From Acidimicrobiia bacterium (GTDB taxonomy: Bacteria; Actinomycetota; Acidimicrobiia; Spongiisociales; ZC4RG35): 64,000 bases of DNA. The translations under genes were made by a program, and so were the position numbers. The DNA is taken from contig PKRG01000007.1 of the NCBI GenBank assembly GCA_017577575.1, positions 54,799-118,798 of the forward strand, in the 5' to 3' direction. Under the pieces are notes generated by a model. That model was not told the origin of the DNA. It worked only from the letters and a program-made list of their open reading frames with translations, and did no database searches. This document shows positions 15,804-23,258 of this stretch, piece after piece. How positions within the stretch are numbered: position 1 is the first letter of the stretch; every line of letters starts with the position of its first letter.

Positions 15804-16699
15804 ATGCTTCCTCCGTGGACGATCTCGACCGCCTGGTCGGTGGCCCGCTCGACGTCGCCGTCGGCGGGGAAGAGGAGGCTGCGCCCGGCGACCAGGCCGC
15901 GGACGTTGGGGATCTCCATCGCCCGCTTCCACGATGCCAGCAGGGCCTCGGTGTCCTTTCCGGGGTCGCCGCCGAGGAGCAGGCCGGGGAGAGTCGTGGC
16001 GGCCATCATCTTCTCCGGGTCGGAAGCGGCAGGCAGCTTCAACCAGGTGTAGGCCGAGGTGCTGCCCAGGGCGGAGGCGACTGCGACGGCGTCGACGATG
16101 TCGTCCATGTCGGTGGACACGCGCACCTTCCCCGACTCGTCCCGGTAGGCGGGCAGGGGCTCGACCATCGCGATCAGCTCGCGGCGGGCGAGCTCGTCGA
16201 CGGCGCGGGCGCACGCTTCCAGCGTTTCGATCGTGCCCCGGTCCTCGTAGTCGATCCGCACCAGCATCTTTCCGCCATGCAGGCCCATCTCGGCGATGGC
16301 CTCGGCGTCGTAGGCGGTGAACCGGTCGTCGAGCTCCCACGCCGATCCGGTGAGACCTCCCCGGTTCATCGAGCCGAACAGGACTTTCCCTTCCAGCTCC
16401 CCGAGCAGCAGCAGATCCTCGAGGATGTCCGGGGTGGCCAAGAGCCCGTCGACGCCGGGTCGGCGCAACGCCCGGATCGTGTTCTCGAGCACGACCCGGC
16501 GGTCCGCCATGGCCCGCGGGTCGCTGCCCACGCCCAGGATGCGGCGGGCGGGGTGGTCGATGGCCACTATCACGAGCTTGCCGTCGTCGCCGAGGAGGGG
16601 ACGGCTCTGGCGGGCACGAGCCGCCTCCCGCACGGCGGCGGGGTCAGCGGCTCTCTTCTCCAGCAGCTTGCGGTAGCGGTCTTCGTCCAGAATGGTCAC
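15800..16699 (-). CDS. DeoC/LacD-type aldolase of the inositol pathway (Cgl0158-like)
   Basis: A 299-residue (beta/alpha)8-barrel protein. VIVAIDHPARRILGVG near the N-terminus and GGKMLVRIDYED and SAYTWLKLPA later carry the Schiff-base lysine type expected of class I DeoC/LacD aldolases. In corynebacteria a similar protein (Cgl0158) lies beside iolC. By position it probably cleaves 2-deoxy-5-keto-gluconate 6-phosphate (the IolJ step) into DHAP and malonate semialdehyde, an inference from context. GTG at 16699 was chosen over a longer start because of the family N-terminus. That start lies only two bases from the start of the divergent lipoprotein gene. Confidence 0.8.
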   Translation of the reverse strand: MTILDEDRYRKLLEKRAADPAAVREAARARQSRPLLGDDGKLVIVAIDHPARRILGVGSDPRAMADRRVVLENTIRALRRPGVDGLLATPDILEDLLLLGELEGKVLFGSMNRGGLTGSAWELDDRFTAYDAEAIAEMGLHGGKMLVRIDYEDRGTIETLEACARAVDELARRELIAMVEPLPAYRDESGKVRVSTDMDDIVDAVAVASALGSTSAYTWLKLPAASDPEKMMAATTLPGLLLGGDPGKDTEALLASWKRAMEIPNVRGLVAGRSLLFPADGDVERATDQAVEIVHGGSM

Positions 16700-16701
16700 G
16701 G

Positions 16702-17247
16702 ATGCGTCCTCTTCTCGTTGCGGTCGCTCTGATATTGGTTGCCTGCCGGGCCGGCGCCGTCGTAGCCGAAGGGACACCTGCGGACCTGACGGCGCTGGTC
16801 GAAGAGACCCTGGCACGCATCGAGCAGGCTCTTCCCGCTCACGGGAGATGCCTCTCCGGGCTCACCATCACCCACGCCTGGGAGCTCGACGACCGAGCCG
16901 AGTACCGGGTGGTCGATCGCACGATCGTCCTGCGGGTGCCGGCGACGGCACCGCATCTCGAGTTCTCTCTCGCCCACGAGGTCGCCCACCACATCGACTT
17001 CGGCTGCGGCCTGGAAGAAGGGGTACGGGAAGCGTTTCTGGCCGCTCAGGGCCTGGCTCCAAACACCCCCTGGGACACAGCCGAATCGTGGGAGTCGACG
17101 CCGGCGGAGCTCTTCGCCACGGCCGTCGCCCAACTGGTGACGGGTCGCTCCGACCCCCTGCGGGTGATCCTCATCACCGACGAGGCGATGGAGGTGGTGG
17201 AGGCGTGGGCGACCGGCACCTTCATGCATTCGCCATCAGCTCCCTGA
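16702..17247 (+). CDS. Putative lipoprotein with HExxH metalloprotease motif, antisense within the inositol operon
   Basis: A 181-residue protein. The N-terminus MRPLLVAVALILVAC is a lipoprotein signal with lipobox LVAC. The body contains FSLAHEVAHHIDFGCG, an HExxH zinc site, and a downstream TPAELFATAVAQ whose Glu could be the third ligand. This arrangement resembles small secreted gluzincin-like peptidases, but no activity is proven. It is transcribed against its neighbours: its start is two bases from the aldolase start and its end overlaps the iolC 3' end by 26 bases. It therefore fills the gap between iolC and the aldolase on the opposite strand. No ribosome-binding site is obvious. Confidence 0.75.
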   Translation: MRPLLVAVALILVACRAGAVVAEGTPADLTALVEETLARIEQALPAHGRCLSGLTITHAWELDDRAEYRVVDRTIVLRVPATAPHLEFSLAHEVAHHIDFGCGLEEGVREAFLAAQGLAPNTPWDTAESWESTPAELFATAVAQLVTGRSDPLRVILITDEAMEVVEAWATGTFMHSPSAP

Positions 17248-18154
17248 CCTCCGCCTCCGTCGGCATGGCGTCGGCGCAGGCGAGCTGGGAGGCGACGTAG
17301 GCCCCGGCGGCGTTGGCGAAGGGGATCGTCTCGGCCCAGTCCCAGCCCTCGAGCAGACCGTGGCACAGGGCGCCGCCGAAGGCGTCGCCCGCACCGAGCC
17401 CGTTCACCACGTCCACCACGACGGGGTCGGCGTGCACCCGACGGTCGCCGACGAAAGCGGTCACGCCCTCGCCGCCCTGCTTCACGATCACCACCTCGAC
17501 GCCCAGCTCGAAGATCCGCTGGGCCATCTCCTCCGGGCTGCCCCCGCCCACGGCCACGCTGCACTCCTCGACGTTTCCCACGGCGACGGTCGCCCTCTTC
17601 AGTGCCTCCCGTTGCCACTCGCCGGCCTCGCCGGGATCGGCCCACAACGACGGCCGGTAGTCGAGGTCGTGTATGACCGTTCCCCGGGCCGCGTCGAGCG
17701 CGGCCAGGGTGGCGGTGCGGCTCGGCTCCACGGACAACCCCGTGCCCGTGGTCCAGAAGATCCTCGTCTGGCTGATCGCGTCGAGAGGCAGCTCCTCGGG
17801 CGACAGCGTCACATCGGGGGCCGTCGGCTGGCGATAGAACAGGATCGGGAAGTGGTCGGGGGGATGGACCTCGCAGAACACGATCGGGGTCCGCAGCTCG
17901 GGATGGGTGCCGACGAAGGCCGGATCCACCCCGAAGCCTTCCAGCGCCCGCCGGACGTAGGTCCCGAAGGGATCGTCGCCCACCTTTGTGATGACGGCAC
18001 TGCGATGCCCGTAGCGAGCGGCGGCGACGGCGACGTTGGTGGCGGTCCCTCCCAGGTAGCGGTTGAACTGCTCGACCCGGTCGAGAGTCACGCCGATCTG
18101 GGCGGGATACAGGTCGACCCCGACCCGTCCCATGGTGATCAGCTCGTAGCTCAT
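17222..18154 (-). CDS. iolC: 5-dehydro-2-deoxygluconokinase IolC
   Basis: A 310-residue PfkB/ribokinase-family enzyme that phosphorylates 2-deoxy-5-keto-D-gluconate. Features are GRVGVDLYPAQIGVTL at the N-terminus, GGTATNVAVAAARYG (substrate-binding Gly-Gly) and the catalytic anion hole NGLGAGDAFGGAL near residue 255. Context with iolB, iolD, iolE and iolG supports this role over a generic ribokinase. The ABC ATPase gene ends six bases upstream on the same strand. Confidence 0.9.
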   Translation of the reverse strand: MSYELITMGRVGVDLYPAQIGVTLDRVEQFNRYLGGTATNVAVAAARYGHRSAVITKVGDDPFGTYVRRALEGFGVDPAFVGTHPELRTPIVFCEVHPPDHFPILFYRQPTAPDVTLSPEELPLDAISQTRIFWTTGTGLSVEPSRTATLAALDAARGTVIHDLDYRPSLWADPGEAGEWQREALKRATVAVGNVEECSVAVGGGSPEEMAQRIFELGVEVVIVKQGGEGVTAFVGDRRVHADPVVVDVVNGLGAGDAFGGALCHGLLEGWDWAETIPFANAAGAYVASQLACADAMPTEAEVRELMANA

Positions 18155-18159
18155 CGCGG

Positions 18160-19023
18160 TCAGGTCGTCGACTCTCGCTGGAACTCGGCGGCCGCTTCCG
18201 CCATCTCCTTCGACCCGGTGGCCCGGGAAGCGGCTTCGAGTTCGTGGCTCAGCGCCTCGAGATCGGCTCCGCCGGCCATCATCTGCACCAGCTGCTCCAG
18301 CGGGATCTCGTCTTTCGTGTAGTCGCCGAAGACCTTCCCTCGCCTCAGGATGACGAAGTGGTCACCCACCGGATAGGCGTGGTGGGGGTTGTGGGTGATG
18401 AAGATCACCCCGATGCCCCGCTGCTTGGCCTGCAGGATGTACTTCAAGACCACCCCGGCCTGCTTCACGCCCAGGGCGGCGGTCGGCTCGTCGAGGATGA
18501 GGACCTTGGCGCCGAAGTAGACCGCCCGGGCGATGGCCACCGACTGGCGCTCGCCGCCGGAGAGGGTGCCGACCGGCTGGTCAGGGTCGCGGATGTCGAT
18601 CCCCATCTTCTTCATCTCTTCGCGGGTGACCCGCTTGGCGAACTTGGCGTCGAACCTCCTCCACGGGCCCCATCCCTTCGTCGGCTCCGAGCCGAGGAAG
18701 AAGTTCCTCCAGATCGACATCAGCGGGATCATCGCCAGGTCCTGGTAGACGGTGGCGATCCCCATCTCCAGGGCGTCCCGGGGTGAGTCGAACGAGACCT
18801 CCTTGCCTTCGAACAGGTAGGTCCCCGACGACGGCTTGTGCACTCCCGACAGGATCTTGATCAGCGTGGACTTCCCGGCGCCGTTGTCGCCCAGGAGGCA
18901 GGTGACCTCGCCGGCGCGGACGAACATCGACACGTCGGACAAGGCGACGACGCTGCCGAAGTACTTGGAGACGTTCCGGACCTCGAGCAGCTTGTCGGTG
19001 GTCGAGGCGGTGGTCGCGCTCAT
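18160..19023 (-). CDS. Sugar/inositol ABC importer ATPase, single domain
   Basis: A 287-residue ATPase of the CUT2 (ribose/fructose/inositol) class. Walker A is LLGDNGAGKST, the Q-loop ATVYQDLAMIP, the signature LSGGERQSVAIARAVYFG, Walker B VLILDEPTAALG and the switch FITHNPHHA. Many CUT2 ATPases are double-length; this one has a single nucleotide-binding domain, as in FrcA-type systems, so it should act as a homodimer. It lies between its permease (four bases) and iolC. Confidence 0.9.
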   Translation of the reverse strand: MSATTASTTDKLLEVRNVSKYFGSVVALSDVSMFVRAGEVTCLLGDNGAGKSTLIKILSGVHKPSSGTYLFEGKEVSFDSPRDALEMGIATVYQDLAMIPLMSIWRNFFLGSEPTKGWGPWRRFDAKFAKRVTREEMKKMGIDIRDPDQPVGTLSGGERQSVAIARAVYFGAKVLILDEPTAALGVKQAGVVLKYILQAKQRGIGVIFITHNPHHAYPVGDHFVILRRGKVFGDYTKDEIPLEQLVQMMAGGADLEALSHELEAASRATGSKEMAEAAAEFQRESTT

Positions 19024-19027
19024 CTGA

Positions 19028-20098
19028 TCATCTCCTCTGTGCCCGCTGACGGACGTAGTTGTTGAAGATCACCGCCAGCACCAGGATCACGCCGACGAAG
19101 ACCTTGAACCAGTCGCCGTCGACCCCGGTGACGATGACTCCCTGCTGGACCATGGCGAAGGTGAGGGCGCCCACGGCGGCGCCGATCACCGACCCGTAGC
19201 CGCCGGTGAGGAGCACCCCACCCACCACGGAAGCGATGATGGCGTAGAACTCGGTGAGCTCGCCGCGCAGCGAGTCGGCGGTGCCGGTGGACGACACCTG
19301 CAGGAGCGCCACGAAGAACGCCGCCAACGCGGTGAACATGAAGAGGCCGATCTTCAAGCGGGCCACGGGCACACCCACGTTGCGGGAGGCGTTGGCGTCC
19401 CCGCCGACGCCGAAGATCCAGTTGCCCACCCGGGTCTTGTTGAGCACCCACACCGCGGCGGCGGTGATGACGATCCACCACAGGATCCCGGTGTCGAATC
19501 GAGCCCCGAAGACCTCGATCTTGGAGCCGAAGATCGAGATGAGGATGTCGGCGCCGGGGATGTTCGAGAACCCGCCGAGCTGGGTGCGGTTGGTCATGGT
19601 GCGGGGGATGGCGGTCGCCAGTCCCCGGAACACGAACAAGGCGCCGAGAGTGATGATGAACGACGGGAGCTTCGTCGTCTGGACGAGGAACCCGTTCAGG
19701 AACCCGGCGGCGACGGTGATCAGCAGAGCGACGAGGATCGCCGGGCCCAAAGGCCACGCCAGCCCACCTTGGGCCGAAGGCGACACGAAGATCATGATCG
19801 CCATCCCGCCGAAGCCGATCAGCGAGCCGACCGACAGGTCGAACTCCCCGGCGATCATCAGCATCGCCACCGCCACGGCGATGATCCCCAGCGGCGCCGC
19901 CCGGTTCAGGATGGCGGCCGTCGTCTGCATGCTGACGAAGTTGTTGTCGAAGGCGACGATGGCGAAGAAGATCCAGACGAGGATCAGAGCGAGGATCGCG
20001 CCGATCTCGGGCCGAACCATGAGCCGGCCCAGGAGTCCGACATCACGTATCCGATCATCGGCGGGCGGTGATTCAGTCGGGGGAGCGACGGTTGCCAT
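19028..20098 (-). CDS. Sugar/inositol ABC importer permease (RbsC-like)
   Basis: A 356-residue permease of the ribose/xylose/inositol class with about ten hydrophobic segments. Typical signatures are LNRAAPLGIIAVAVAMLMIAG, GEFDLSVGSLIGF and VGGVLLTGGYGSVIGAAVGAL. The ATG follows AGGAGGG. The binding-protein gene is 59 bases upstream, so the three form a CUT2 importer, most likely for myo-inositol given the surrounding iol genes. Confidence 0.9.
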   Translation of the reverse strand: MATVAPPTESPPADDRIRDVGLLGRLMVRPEIGAILALILVWIFFAIVAFDNNFVSMQTTAAILNRAAPLGIIAVAVAMLMIAGEFDLSVGSLIGFGGMAIMIFVSPSAQGGLAWPLGPAILVALLITVAAGFLNGFLVQTTKLPSFIITLGALFVFRGLATAIPRTMTNRTQLGGFSNIPGADILISIFGSKIEVFGARFDTGILWWIVITAAAVWVLNKTRVGNWIFGVGGDANASRNVGVPVARLKIGLFMFTALAAFFVALLQVSSTGTADSLRGELTEFYAIIASVVGGVLLTGGYGSVIGAAVGALTFAMVQQGVIVTGVDGDWFKVFVGVILVLAVIFNNYVRQRAQRR

Positions 20099-20157
20099 AG
20101 GCCCTCCTCATTCGGTTCGAGTGGGGGGAGCGTTGCCGCTCCCCCCACTCCCCAGTG

Positions 20158-21240
20158 TTAGCGGAGACCGGCGGCGGCTGCGTCGATGACGTCGGCGGCC
20201 GTCTCGGCGGTGACGATCTGGGGTCCGGTGAGGATCACCCTGTCGACCGAGCCGAGCGGAATGGCGCCCGTCTCGAGGTACTGGGTGAGCAGCACGATCG
20301 GCAGGTACCCCTGCAGGTACTGAGCCTGGTCGATGGCGAAGAGCATGTCGCCGTCGATGATCGCCTGCAGCACCTCGGGCGCCAGGTCGAAGGTGGCCAA
20401 CGCCACGTCCGCTCCGACCTCCTGCACCGCAGCCAGCGTGGGCAGGGCACCGGTGGGGCCCAGGGCGAGGATGCCGTCCACGTCGGGGTTGGCCGAGAGG
20501 GCACCGGCGACGGTCGCCTGGGTGCCCGTGGGGTCGGCGAGGTCGACCGGGACGACCTCGACGTTGCCTCCCAGGCCGTCGGTGAAGCCCTCGCACCGCT
20601 GGTCCAGGCCCACGTTGCCCACTTCCTGGTTGATGCACAGGGCGTTGGTCACCCCCGCTTCGGCCATCTGCTGGCCGGCGAGCAGGCCGGCCTCGTACTC
20701 GGTCTGGCCGACGTGGACGAGCACACCGAGGTCAGCGAACACGTCGGAACCGGAGTTGATCGAGATGACCGGGATGCCGGCGTCGACGGCGGCGCGGATC
20801 GGATCAGCGAGGGCTTCGGGATCCGGGATGGAGACCACGAGGCCGTCCGGCTGCGAGGCGACCGCGGCCTCGATGATCTGGCCCATCTCCACCATGTCGA
20901 AGGTGCCGGGCGCCTGGTACTCGACCGTCACGCCCATGTCGTCACCGGCGGCGGCGACGCCGTTGGCGGCCACCGACCAGAACGGGTCGGACGACTGGCC
21001 GTGGGTGACGACTACGAAGCGGTAGTCACGCTGGGCCACGGCACCGCCGTCGTCTTCGTCCCCTCCGGTGTCGGTGGTGGCCGGAGCGGTGGTGTCGGCG
21101 GTCCCGTCGTCGGTGGCTGCGGGGGTGGTTTCGGTCGCCCCGTCGCCAGCGGTCGGAGTCGCTTCGTCCACCGAAGTGCAGGCAGCGGCGATCAACGCCA
21201 ACACTGCCAGCAGCACCAGCCAGATTCGCTTACTTCGCAT
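20158..21240 (-). CDS. Inositol/sugar-binding lipoprotein of the ABC importer
   Basis: A 360-residue periplasmic-binding-protein-1 fold receptor. The signal peptide ends in the lipobox IAAAC (Cys about 20), followed by a Thr/Asp-rich linker, then YRFVVVTHGQSSDPFW, the usual start of a ribose-type binding domain. PDGLVVSIPDPEALADPIR and DGILALGPTGALPTL are further landmarks. ATG at 21240 is preceded by AGGAGG. The first 11 bases overlap the end of the iolE-like gene, an unusually deep overlap inside this operon. Confidence 0.88.
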   Translation of the reverse strand: MRSKRIWLVLLAVLALIAAACTSVDEATPTAGDGATETTPAATDDGTADTTAPATTDTGGDEDDGGAVAQRDYRFVVVTHGQSSDPFWSVAANGVAAAGDDMGVTVEYQAPGTFDMVEMGQIIEAAVASQPDGLVVSIPDPEALADPIRAAVDAGIPVISINSGSDVFADLGVLVHVGQTEYEAGLLAGQQMAEAGVTNALCINQEVGNVGLDQRCEGFTDGLGGNVEVVPVDLADPTGTQATVAGALSANPDVDGILALGPTGALPTLAAVQEVGADVALATFDLAPEVLQAIIDGDMLFAIDQAQYLQGYLPIVLLTQYLETGAIPLGSVDRVILTGPQIVTAETAADVIDAAAAGLR

Positions 21241-22162
21241 GGGTTCCTCCTCGTTCCCATCTCTGGTGACCGGCATCGATGCCGATCACCCCTTCGAGGT
21301 GGCGGAGGCTCGCCCCTGCCGCCTCGTAGGGACCTTCGTTGTCGGGCGGCTCCTCGGAGAGGACGGTGTCCTGTTCCAGGACCACCCAACCCGAAAAACC
21401 GTTGGCGTCGAGGACCTCGAAGAGGGTGGGGATGTCGAGGTCCCCTTGGCCCAGGGGACGGTACAGCCCTCGGCCCACCGCTTCGTGGTATCCCAGTTCT
21501 CGCTGGCGCACCCGGGTGGCGACCGTGGAGTCGACGTCCTTCAGGTGGACGTGCCGCACCCTGGTGCCGGCTGCCCTGGCCACGGCGATCGGGTCGGCTC
21601 CTCCCACCATCAGGTGCCCGGTATCGAGGCAGATGGCGGCGGAGCTCTCCCGCAGGAAGCGGTCGACCTGGTCGGCGGTCTCGACGACGGTGCCGTAGTG
21701 AGGATGCAGGGTGAGGAGGAGGCCTTCGGCGTCGGCGACCTCCTGCAGTTCGGTGATCGTCATCGCCAGGTGAGCCCATTCGGGGTCGGAGAGGTCGGTG
21801 GTCCGCTCGTACCCCTCGGTGCCGGTGGCGGCGGCGATCACCGCGACCTCCCCTCCGGCGGCGGCGATCAGGCGAATGCGGCGGATGGCTTCTTCCCGCT
21901 CGGCGGGCCAGCGCCCGGCGTCGTGGAGGACGACCGGGATGAACGCGCCGACCAGCTGCAGATGGTGGTCGTGGAGGAGACGGGACATGTCCGCCGGGTC
22001 GTCGGGCAGAAACCCGTCCGGCCCTGCCTCGGTGGCAGTCAGGCCCAGATCCGCCATCTCACGCAGGACCCGCTCGGGCGTCATCTGATGTCCCCAGCCG
22101 GGGACCTCGCACACCCCCCAGGTGATGGGGGCGCCGGCGAGGCGGACCTGGGCCGGGCTCAC
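21230..22162 (-). CDS. iolE: Inosose dehydratase-like TIM-barrel protein (IolE)
   Basis: A 310-residue xylose-isomerase-like TIM barrel. APITWGVCEVPGWG near the N-terminus, GPDGFLP, the metal ligand regions LTLHPHYGTVVE, CLDTGHLMVGGAD and VRHVHLKDVD, and VVLEQD match IolE and related isomerases. IolE removes water from scyllo-inosose in the second step of inositol breakdown. The GTG start overlaps the iolG stop (GTGA), which supports this role. A different sugar-phosphate isomerase/epimerase activity is the alternative. Confidence 0.82.
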   Translation of the reverse strand: MSPAQVRLAGAPITWGVCEVPGWGHQMTPERVLREMADLGLTATEAGPDGFLPDDPADMSRLLHDHHLQLVGAFIPVVLHDAGRWPAEREEAIRRIRLIAAAGGEVAVIAAATGTEGYERTTDLSDPEWAHLAMTITELQEVADAEGLLLTLHPHYGTVVETADQVDRFLRESSAAICLDTGHLMVGGADPIAVARAAGTRVRHVHLKDVDSTVATRVRQRELGYHEAVGRGLYRPLGQGDLDIPTLFEVLDANGFSGWVVLEQDTVLSEEPPDNEGPYEAAGASLRHLEGVIGIDAGHQRWERGGTHAK

Positions 22163-23148
22163 GAGACCTCCTCCAGCCGCACCGGCCGGTGCTCGGCCCG
22201 GGAGATGTCGCAGGCGACCGCCACCGCCAGGGCCCGCTCGGCGTCGACGACGGTGCAGGGGTTGTCCCTCTCTCCGCGGGCGAACTCCAAGAAGGCCGCC
22301 AGCTCGTCCGTGTAGGCCTTGCGGAAGCGATCCTGGAAGTTGCGATAGGGGTCGGGTGGCACCCCGGGCCCGTTGGGCTCCAGCGACCGGAGCGGGGTGC
22401 GGTCGTCCCATCCCACTACGCCACTGTCGTCGCGGCCGAACAGCTCCATCCGGACGTCGTAGCCGAAAGGATGGCGGCGGGTCGTGGACAGGATGCCGAG
22501 GGCGCCGGATTCGAGGGTCAGGGTGGCGACTCCGGTGTCGATGTCGCCGTACTTCTCGAACACGGGGTACTCGCGCACCGACCCGGTGGCGTACACCTCC
22601 ACCACCTCCTCGCCGGTGACGAAGCGGAGGGCGTCGAAGTCGTGGACGGAGAAGTCCCGGAAGAGGCCACCCGATAGGGGGATGTAGTCGTCGTGGGGGG
22701 GATCGGGGTCGTGTCCCGCCATCCGCACCACGAACAAGGTGCCGAGGCGGCCCGACGTCACCAGCTCGCGCGCTGCCACGTAGCCGGGATCGAACCGGCG
22801 CTGGAAGCCGATCTGCACCCTGCCCTCCTTGCGGGTGACGTGGTCGACCACCTGCCGGGTCGTCTCCAGGTCGAGGGCGATGGGCTTTTCGCAGAACACG
22901 GGGAGCCCGGCGTCGACACCGGCCACGATCAGCTCGGCGTGAGCCGAGGTGGCAGCGGTGATGACCAGCGCATCGGAGCGCTCGATCAGCTCCTCGACGG
23001 TGGCGGCGGCCTGGATCTGCAGATCGGCGGCCAGCGAACGGGCCCGTTCCGTGTCGGCGTCGGTGACGAAGGTCTCGACGCCCAGCTCCTTGAGGATCGT
23101 GGCGTGGAGTGTTCCGATCCGCCCGGTCCCAATCACACCGACTCTCAT
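22159..23148 (-). CDS. iolG: Inositol 2-dehydrogenase-like oxidoreductase (IolG)
   Basis: A 329-residue Gfo/Idh/MocA-family dehydrogenase that oxidises myo-inositol to scyllo-inosose with NAD. It has the Rossmann motif GVIGTGRIGTLHA, VFCEKPIALDL (catalytic Lys in EKP) and FRDFSVHDFDALRF with the catalytic Asp/His pair. It is the first gene of the minus-strand inositol operon. An 18-bp LacI-type palindrome lies 32 bases before its start, between it and the divergent iolD. Confidence 0.9.
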   Translation of the reverse strand: MRVGVIGTGRIGTLHATILKELGVETFVTDADTERARSLAADLQIQAAATVEELIERSDALVITAATSAHAELIVAGVDAGLPVFCEKPIALDLETTRQVVDHVTRKEGRVQIGFQRRFDPGYVAARELVTSGRLGTLFVVRMAGHDPDPPHDDYIPLSGGLFRDFSVHDFDALRFVTGEEVVEVYATGSVREYPVFEKYGDIDTGVATLTLESGALGILSTTRRHPFGYDVRMELFGRDDSGVVGWDDRTPLRSLEPNGPGVPPDPYRNFQDRFRKAYTDELAAFLEFARGERDNPCTVVDAERALAVAVACDISRAEHRPVRLEEVS

Positions 23149-23179
23149 CGATTCGGAAACCTCAGCCTCGCGGTGATTC

Positions 23180-23197
23180 TGTTGGAACGTTCCAACA
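23180..23197. promoter_or_regulatory. Perfect 18-bp operator palindrome between iolG and iolD
   Basis: TGTTGGAACGTTCCAACA is perfectly self-complementary with a central CG, the typical form of LacI-family operators. On the plus strand it contains TTGGAA (23182-23187), which can serve as the iolD -35, and TACCAT (23206-23211) lies 18 bases on as a -10. Binding here would block iolD and probably iolG too. The LacI-family gene at 25118 is the obvious candidate ligand-responsive repressor. Confidence 0.8.
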
Positions 23198-23258
23198 AGC
23201 GGGGCTACCATACGGTTCGGCTTTTCGGCCTGTCAAGCGAAACCGGAGGATTTCTGCC

